Assembly (NCBI RefSeq): GCF_004138325.1
Contig: NZ_SBLB01000004.1
Coordinates: forward strand, 62,001-126,000
Direction of reading: 5' to 3'
DNA: 64,000 nucleotides
From: Spirosoma sordidisoli
GTDB lineage: Bacteria; Bacteroidota; Bacteroidia; Cytophagales; Spirosomataceae
Position numbers and translations under genes: made by a program. The notes under the pieces were generated by a model, which was not told the DNA's origin, made no database searches, and was given only the letters and a program-made list of their open reading frames with translations. How positions within the stretch are numbered: the first letter of the stretch is position 1; every line of letters begins with the position of its first letter. Positions 59,926 through 64,000 of this stretch are shown here, piece after piece.

Positions 59926-61695
59926 CTATTGATACCCCTGGTTCTGCGTCAGCGTGGGTCGGCCGTTCAGGTTGCTGTTCAGAATTTCCTCGAACGGAAT
60001 CGGGAAAAACTCGTTCCGGTTCTTCACGAACGTAGCCCCGGTGAGGTAAGTCCGTTTGGTTCGCTCAGTGGTCAGGTAAGCATTCAGGGTGGGTTCGGCA
60101 ATACCCCAGCGTACCAGCTCGAAGAAACGATGCCCCTCCATGGCAAACTCCAGCCGGTTTTCGAACCGCACCGCCTGCCGGGCCGCTTCTTTGGTGGCGA
60201 AGGCCGTTGAGGTAGCCGGGTATTCCCTGATCACGTAATTGGCAGCGGGCTGACCCGCAGCGGTTTTAACGAAGCCGTCGGGGTTGGCGGCCCGGCGCCG
60301 GACCTGGTTCACGTAGTCGCGGGCTTTGGCCAGACTCCCGATTTCGACCTCGACTTCGGCGGCCCACAGCAGAATATGATCATACCGCAGATACCGATAG
60401 TTGTTGGAGTGAAGCCGGTTGTTGCCGGGGTTTACGCCAAAAAACTGCCGTTCCGGAATGTGCTTGATCGGCGAGTAGGGTCCCGCATAGGCCTGATCCC
60501 GAATCCAGGCGCGACCCGGATGAACGCCCCAGTCCTTGAACGGAATACCCCGGCGCCCTACCGTATGATCCAGACGCGGGTCCAGCGGGCCGGCATAGGG
60601 CGTAAACGGCTGGTCCGACGTAATGCCCTGGTCGCTGGTAACGTCGGTGTTATTAAAGGTAGCTGGCAGCGGCAGGCCGTTAGCATCGGTTTTATAGGCA
60701 TTGACCAGGTTCTGCGAGGGCTGATAGAATCCGCAGCAGCCCCCCGGCCCGGTATTGTAAGGCCAGGCCAGCTCATCGCCCAGCCCCCCGCCCCCACCGG
60801 CCGACGACGTAACCGAGTACTGCACCTCAAACAGCGATTCGCGGTTATTCCGATTGGCCGGAGCCGCCGAGAAATTGTCGCCGAAATTGGGCATCAGCGC
60901 AAACCGCCCGCTGGCTATAATCTGATTCAGCAGGGTTTGCGCCTGCTGCAGTTTGGCGTTGTTGGGTGCTCCCGTATACGGATCGAAAGCCTGATGCATG
61001 TAGCATTTGGCCAGCATACCCATGGCAGCCCAGCGGGTAGCCCGGCCCGGCTCGCCCGAAAACTGATCGGGCAGGTTCTGCATGGCAAACTGAAAGTCGG
61101 CTTCGATCCGCGGCCAGGCGTTTTCGGTATTGGGCACCTTGGCGCTATCGGGCACTTCCTTGTTGTAATCCTGCTCGTCGATATACGGAATGTTGTTCCA
61201 CATCTTTTTGGCTTCGAAGTGGTAGAAGCCGCGCAGGAACCGGGCTTCGGCCGTAATGACCCGCCGACGGGCCGTATCCAGATTCTGGACCTGGGCCAGG
61301 TTATCCAGCACGTCATTGGTCCGCGACACCCCGTTGTAGAGGGTTCGCCATTTGCCCCGCACGTGTTCGTTGGTAACCACCCACACGTAGCGTTCGAGGG
61401 CGGTCTGCTCGGGCTGGTCACCCGCATCGGTCCCTTTATAGGCATCGTCGGACGTGACGCCCCCGAACACCCAGTTCGAAACCGCCCCGTGCCAGGTTGA
61501 CCCGCTGGCCGGAATACCATCCAGCAGGCCGTAGGCGCCCGTCAGCAAGGTTTCGATACCGCGGGCATCGGTTACGGCATCGGGACTGAAGGTGCCCTGT
61601 GGCGTACGGGTCAGAAAATCTTCACCGCAGCCGTTCATTGTCATGACTACTACCGATAGCATACCGGCATAGCCCCATTTCTTTATGTTTTTCAT
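59926..61695 (-). CDS. SusD/RagB family nutrient-binding lipoprotein
   Basis: 589 residues from ATG 61695 (MKNIKKWGYAGMLSVVVM); the upstream in-frame codon is TTG. Lipobox VMTMNGC (Cys23). SusD features: CGEDFLTRTPQGTFSPDAVTDARGIETLLTGAYGLLDG, ARFLRGFYHFEAKKMWNNIPYI, AMGMLAKCYMHQAFDPY, LLWAAEVEVEIG, RFENRLEFAMEGHRFFELVRWG and a C-terminal FPIPFEEIL. It caps the SusC channel in the outer membrane and binds an oligosaccharide or other nutrient. It follows susC by 18 nt. The substrate cannot be named; no glycosidase lies nearby in the window. Confidence 0.95.
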   Translation of the reverse strand: MKNIKKWGYAGMLSVVVMTMNGCGEDFLTRTPQGTFSPDAVTDARGIETLLTGAYGLLDGIPASGSTWHGAVSNWVFGGVTSDDAYKGTDAGDQPEQTALERYVWVVTNEHVRGKWRTLYNGVSRTNDVLDNLAQVQNLDTARRRVITAEARFLRGFYHFEAKKMWNNIPYIDEQDYNKEVPDSAKVPNTENAWPRIEADFQFAMQNLPDQFSGEPGRATRWAAMGMLAKCYMHQAFDPYTGAPNNAKLQQAQTLLNQIIASGRFALMPNFGDNFSAAPANRNNRESLFEVQYSVTSSAGGGGGLGDELAWPYNTGPGGCCGFYQPSQNLVNAYKTDANGLPLPATFNNTDVTSDQGITSDQPFTPYAGPLDPRLDHTVGRRGIPFKDWGVHPGRAWIRDQAYAGPYSPIKHIPERQFFGVNPGNNRLHSNNYRYLRYDHILLWAAEVEVEIGSLAKARDYVNQVRRRAANPDGFVKTAAGQPAANYVIREYPATSTAFATKEAARQAVRFENRLEFAMEGHRFFELVRWGIAEPTLNAYLTTERTKRTYLTGATFVKNRNEFFPIPFEEILNSNLNGRPTLTQNQGYQ

Positions 61696-61713
61696 GAGTA
61701 TGTGCAGCAAGAG

Positions 61714-64000
61714 TTAAAAAGCCAGATTCAGACCCACCAGAAACTGCCGGGGTGTTGGGTAACGACCTTCGTCAACGCCAAGCTGGCGATCTTCGCCGGT
61801 GGCCGATGAGTTCCGCAGGGTGATTTCGGGGTCCAGTCCGCTGTATTTGGTAATGGTAAACGCATTGGTGGTTTGCACGTAGAGGCTGCCACCGTTGAGG
61901 CCCAGCCGGCTCCCGAACCCTTTGGGCAGCGAGTAGGTCAGCTGGATGTTACGCATCCGGAAGTACGACCCTTTTTCGATGAAATAGCTCGATGCGCGGC
62001 TGCTGATGGCATCGTTCTCGTCGAGAATCGGCAGCTTGGCACCGGGATTCTCGGGCGTCCAGGAGTTGTAGAGCACGTCTTTCGTCCGGTTGCCCTGGAA
62101 GGTGTTGAAGTCGGTCCAGTAGCGCACGTAGTTGAAGACATCGTTGCCGGCAACCCCCTGCCCAAACACCGTCAGATCGAAGTTCTTATACCCGACCGAG
62201 ACGTTCAGACCGTAGTTGAATTTGGGGTGCGGATTGCCGATAAACGCCTGGTCGTCGGCCGTAATCTGGCCGTCGTTGTTGATGTCGCGGTATTTGAACT
62301 TACCCACACCCTTAACGCGCTGGCCGTTGATTACTACCTCGGCATCGTTGTAGCCCGGGAACTGCGGGGCCGCTGCCGCTTCTTCGGCCGTCTGGAAAAT
62401 ACCGTCGATGATATAGCCGTAGAACAACGAAATCGGCTGTCCTACCACCGACCGGGTTACGGCGGGCAAACGCGACCCAAGTCCCAGCAGCGGCTCGTTC
62501 GGGCTGGCGGGGTTCAGCTCCAGCACCTGGTTCCGATAGGTAGAGAAGTTCCCCGTCACCGTGTAGCGAATGTTGTTATCGAGGGCTTTACCGCGGTAGC
62601 TGACCTGCAGGTCGACACCCCGGTTCCGGATGGCAGCTACGTTCTCGGCGGGCAGATCGCCCTGCCCTACCGTTGCCGGCCGGGGGCGGGTATAGAGGAG
62701 TCCGGTTGTCTTTCGTTCGTACACGTCGAGGTTTACTTCGAGCGCGTTGTTGAACAGACCGGCGTCGAGTCCCACGTTGATAGAAGTCGTAGTCTCCCAG
62801 CGGGCGTTAGGGTTCCCGAAGCGCTGAATCGCAAAACCGGTGTTATAGGCGTTCGGGTTGCCGTTGAGGCTGTAGCCACCCCGGTCGAAGTCGGCCGCGT
62901 AGGTGGTGTAGGCGTTGTAATCGCCAATTTCCTGGTTACCCGTCTGGCCCCAGCCCGCCCGCAGTTTGAGGTCGCTGATGGTCGGAATCCCTTTCATAAA
63001 CGGCTCGCCCGTAATGCGCCAGCCCGCCGATACGGCCGGGAAGGTAGCATAGCGCTGAGCCGCCAGGAAGCGCGACGAAGCATCCCGACGCAGGGTAGCC
63101 TGGAAGAGGTATTTATCGCGATACGAATAGTTGGCCTGCCCGAAGTACGAGAACAGCCGGTAGTCGTTGAAGGCGTAGTTCCGGTTCGTCTGGGTAGCCT
63201 GGTCGCCTATGTCGAGGTACAGCAGCGAGGGATCTCCGCTGTAATACCGATCGCGGAAGCCTTCGATGAATTCGCCAAAAGCCGAAATGGACTCAAGCCC
63301 TACGAAGGCGTTGACGTTGTGTACACTGGCGAAGGTCTTCTTGTACGAAAGGGTATTGGTCCATGTCCACGAATACCGGTACTGACCGTCTTTCCGCACG
63401 CTGTAGGTTCGCACCGGCTCCGAGGCTTCGGGCTCGGGAATACCGTAATAGGTGCCGTAGGCAATGGTGCCGTCGAGTCCAAAACTGCTCCGGAGGGTGA
63501 AGTCCTTCAGGATGTCCGCTTCGGCATATACGTTGCCCAGCGCCCGCAGATCGCGGTAGCCGTTCTGCCCGGCCCGTTCGAGCAGGGCTACCGGGTTTTT
63601 TGCATTACCCAGGTTGCTGCCCAGCGTACCGGCGTAGTTACCGGCCACATCATATACCGGAACGATAGGCTGCATCCGGATAGCCATCAGGATTCCGTTA
63701 CCCTCGGTACCTTCGTTCCGGAAACCACCCGTCCGCTGCGCCAGTACCAGCTGCAGGTTTTCGCCGACGCGTACTTTGTTCTTGATGGTAAACTCGGTAT
63801 TGGCCCGCAGCGTGTAGCGCTTGAACCCGTTGGCCCGGATAATCCCTTCCTGGTTGAAATACCCTACCGAGAGGGCGTAGCGCCCTTTTTCCGTACCGCC
63901 CGACAAACCAATGTTGTAGTTCTGAATGGGCGCCGACGTCATGATCTCACGCAGCCAGTCGGTCCCTTCGGCATTGGCCTGGGTGATCTGGAACCGCTGC
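61714..64000 (-). CDS. SusC/RagA TonB-dependent outer-membrane transporter (N-terminus outside window)
   Basis: The frame is open to the right window edge, so at least 762 residues of the C-terminal part are present. The beginning visible (FQITQANAEGTDWLREI) is the end of the plug region, followed by the SusC barrel: APIQNYNIGLSGGTEKGRYALSVGYFNQEGII, FQATLRRDASSRF, AGWGQTGNQEIGDYNAY, DAGLFNNALEVNLDVYERKTTGLLY, YKNFDLTVFGQGVAGNDVFNY and the terminal strand RQFLVGLNLAF ending in phenylalanine. It imports the nutrient bound by the SusD partner, powered by TonB. Confidence 0.95.
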   Translation of the reverse strand, partial: QRFQITQANAEGTDWLREIMTSAPIQNYNIGLSGGTEKGRYALSVGYFNQEGIIRANGFKRYTLRANTEFTIKNKVRVGENLQLVLAQRTGGFRNEGTEGNGILMAIRMQPIVPVYDVAGNYAGTLGSNLGNAKNPVALLERAGQNGYRDLRALGNVYAEADILKDFTLRSSFGLDGTIAYGTYYGIPEPEASEPVRTYSVRKDGQYRYSWTWTNTLSYKKTFASVHNVNAFVGLESISAFGEFIEGFRDRYYSGDPSLLYLDIGDQATQTNRNYAFNDYRLFSYFGQANYSYRDKYLFQATLRRDASSRFLAAQRYATFPAVSAGWRITGEPFMKGIPTISDLKLRAGWGQTGNQEIGDYNAYTTYAADFDRGGYSLNGNPNAYNTGFAIQRFGNPNARWETTTSINVGLDAGLFNNALEVNLDVYERKTTGLLYTRPRPATVGQGDLPAENVAAIRNRGVDLQVSYRGKALDNNIRYTVTGNFSTYRNQVLELNPASPNEPLLGLGSRLPAVTRSVVGQPISLFYGYIIDGIFQTAEEAAAAPQFPGYNDAEVVINGQRVKGVGKFKYRDINNDGQITADDQAFIGNPHPKFNYGLNVSVGYKNFDLTVFGQGVAGNDVFNYVRYWTDFNTFQGNRTKDVLYNSWTPENPGAKLPILDENDAISSRASSYFIEKGSYFRMRNIQLTYSLPKGFGSRLGLNGGSLYVQTTNAFTITKYSGLDPEITLRNSSATGEDRQLGVDEGRYPTPRQFLVGLNLAF

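Overview
The window looks like chromosomal DNA of a GC-rich member of the Bacteroidota, most likely Cytophagales near Spirosoma, Rudanella or Fibrella. Supporting signs are a SusC/SusD pair, the rpsU-xerC neighbourhood, many TAnnTTTG promoter boxes with few Shine-Dalgarno sites, a DUF4136 lipoprotein, AAA_14/DUF4143 and DUF2442 genes, and large secreted DUF11 proteins. Genus assignment is inference. I saw no rRNA or tRNA gene and no CRISPR array.

Layout. 0-6 kb: a partial exported barrel protein, an IleRS whose HIGH motif is rearranged to GIHH, an Rpn-type nuclease gene with seven 45-bp repeats and what looks like an internal promoter and start, and an exported PrcB-like protein. 6-12 kb: a minus-strand operon of a glycosyltransferase followed by eboD, eboE, eboF and a lipoprotein. 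12-20 kb: short-chain dehydrogenase, lipoprotein, an RsbQ-like hydrolase translationally coupled to a soluble PAS histidine kinase, an esterase gene broken by a 5-bp duplication, a MarR-DinB-DUF4442 operon with its operator, a BASS transporter and Ppx/GppA. 20-28 kb: rpsU, xerC, eboA, two envelope genes, eboB, an IS110 element with a plausible bridge-RNA region, a large nested palindrome, menA. 28-32 kb: a glutathione peroxidase-like gene, argS, an MFS exporter.

32-34 kb is a REPtron-like locus: twelve copies of a short palindromic unit around an IS200-type RAYT transposase. 34-39 kb holds a cysteine desulfurase, an AAA_14/DUF4143 ATPase behind a perfect 17-bp inverted repeat, a PIN toxin-antitoxin pair bracketed by two differently disabled copies of one DUF2442 gene, and an HNH nuclease that may be modification-dependent. 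39-42.5 kb: an AbgB-like amidohydrolase and aspS.

43-57 kb carries four consecutive large secreted proteins (two SGNH/SASA esterases, a CotH kinase-like protein, a 1742-residue propeller/Ig protein). They share DUF11 modules and the same C-terminal module ending in GEDD-x-ASLxLR, suggesting a common export or anchoring route. 57-59 kb pairs a GalU-type pyrophosphorylase with a kinase resembling plant glucuronokinase, a possible glucuronate-to-UDP-glucuronate salvage route. The window ends in susD and a truncated susC.

The most unusual content is the split ebo locus (eboDEF and eboAB about 11 kb apart, eboC not in the window, IS110 next to eboB), the four-gene secreted family with a shared tail, the Rpn gene-within-gene, and the RsbQ-histidine kinase pair.
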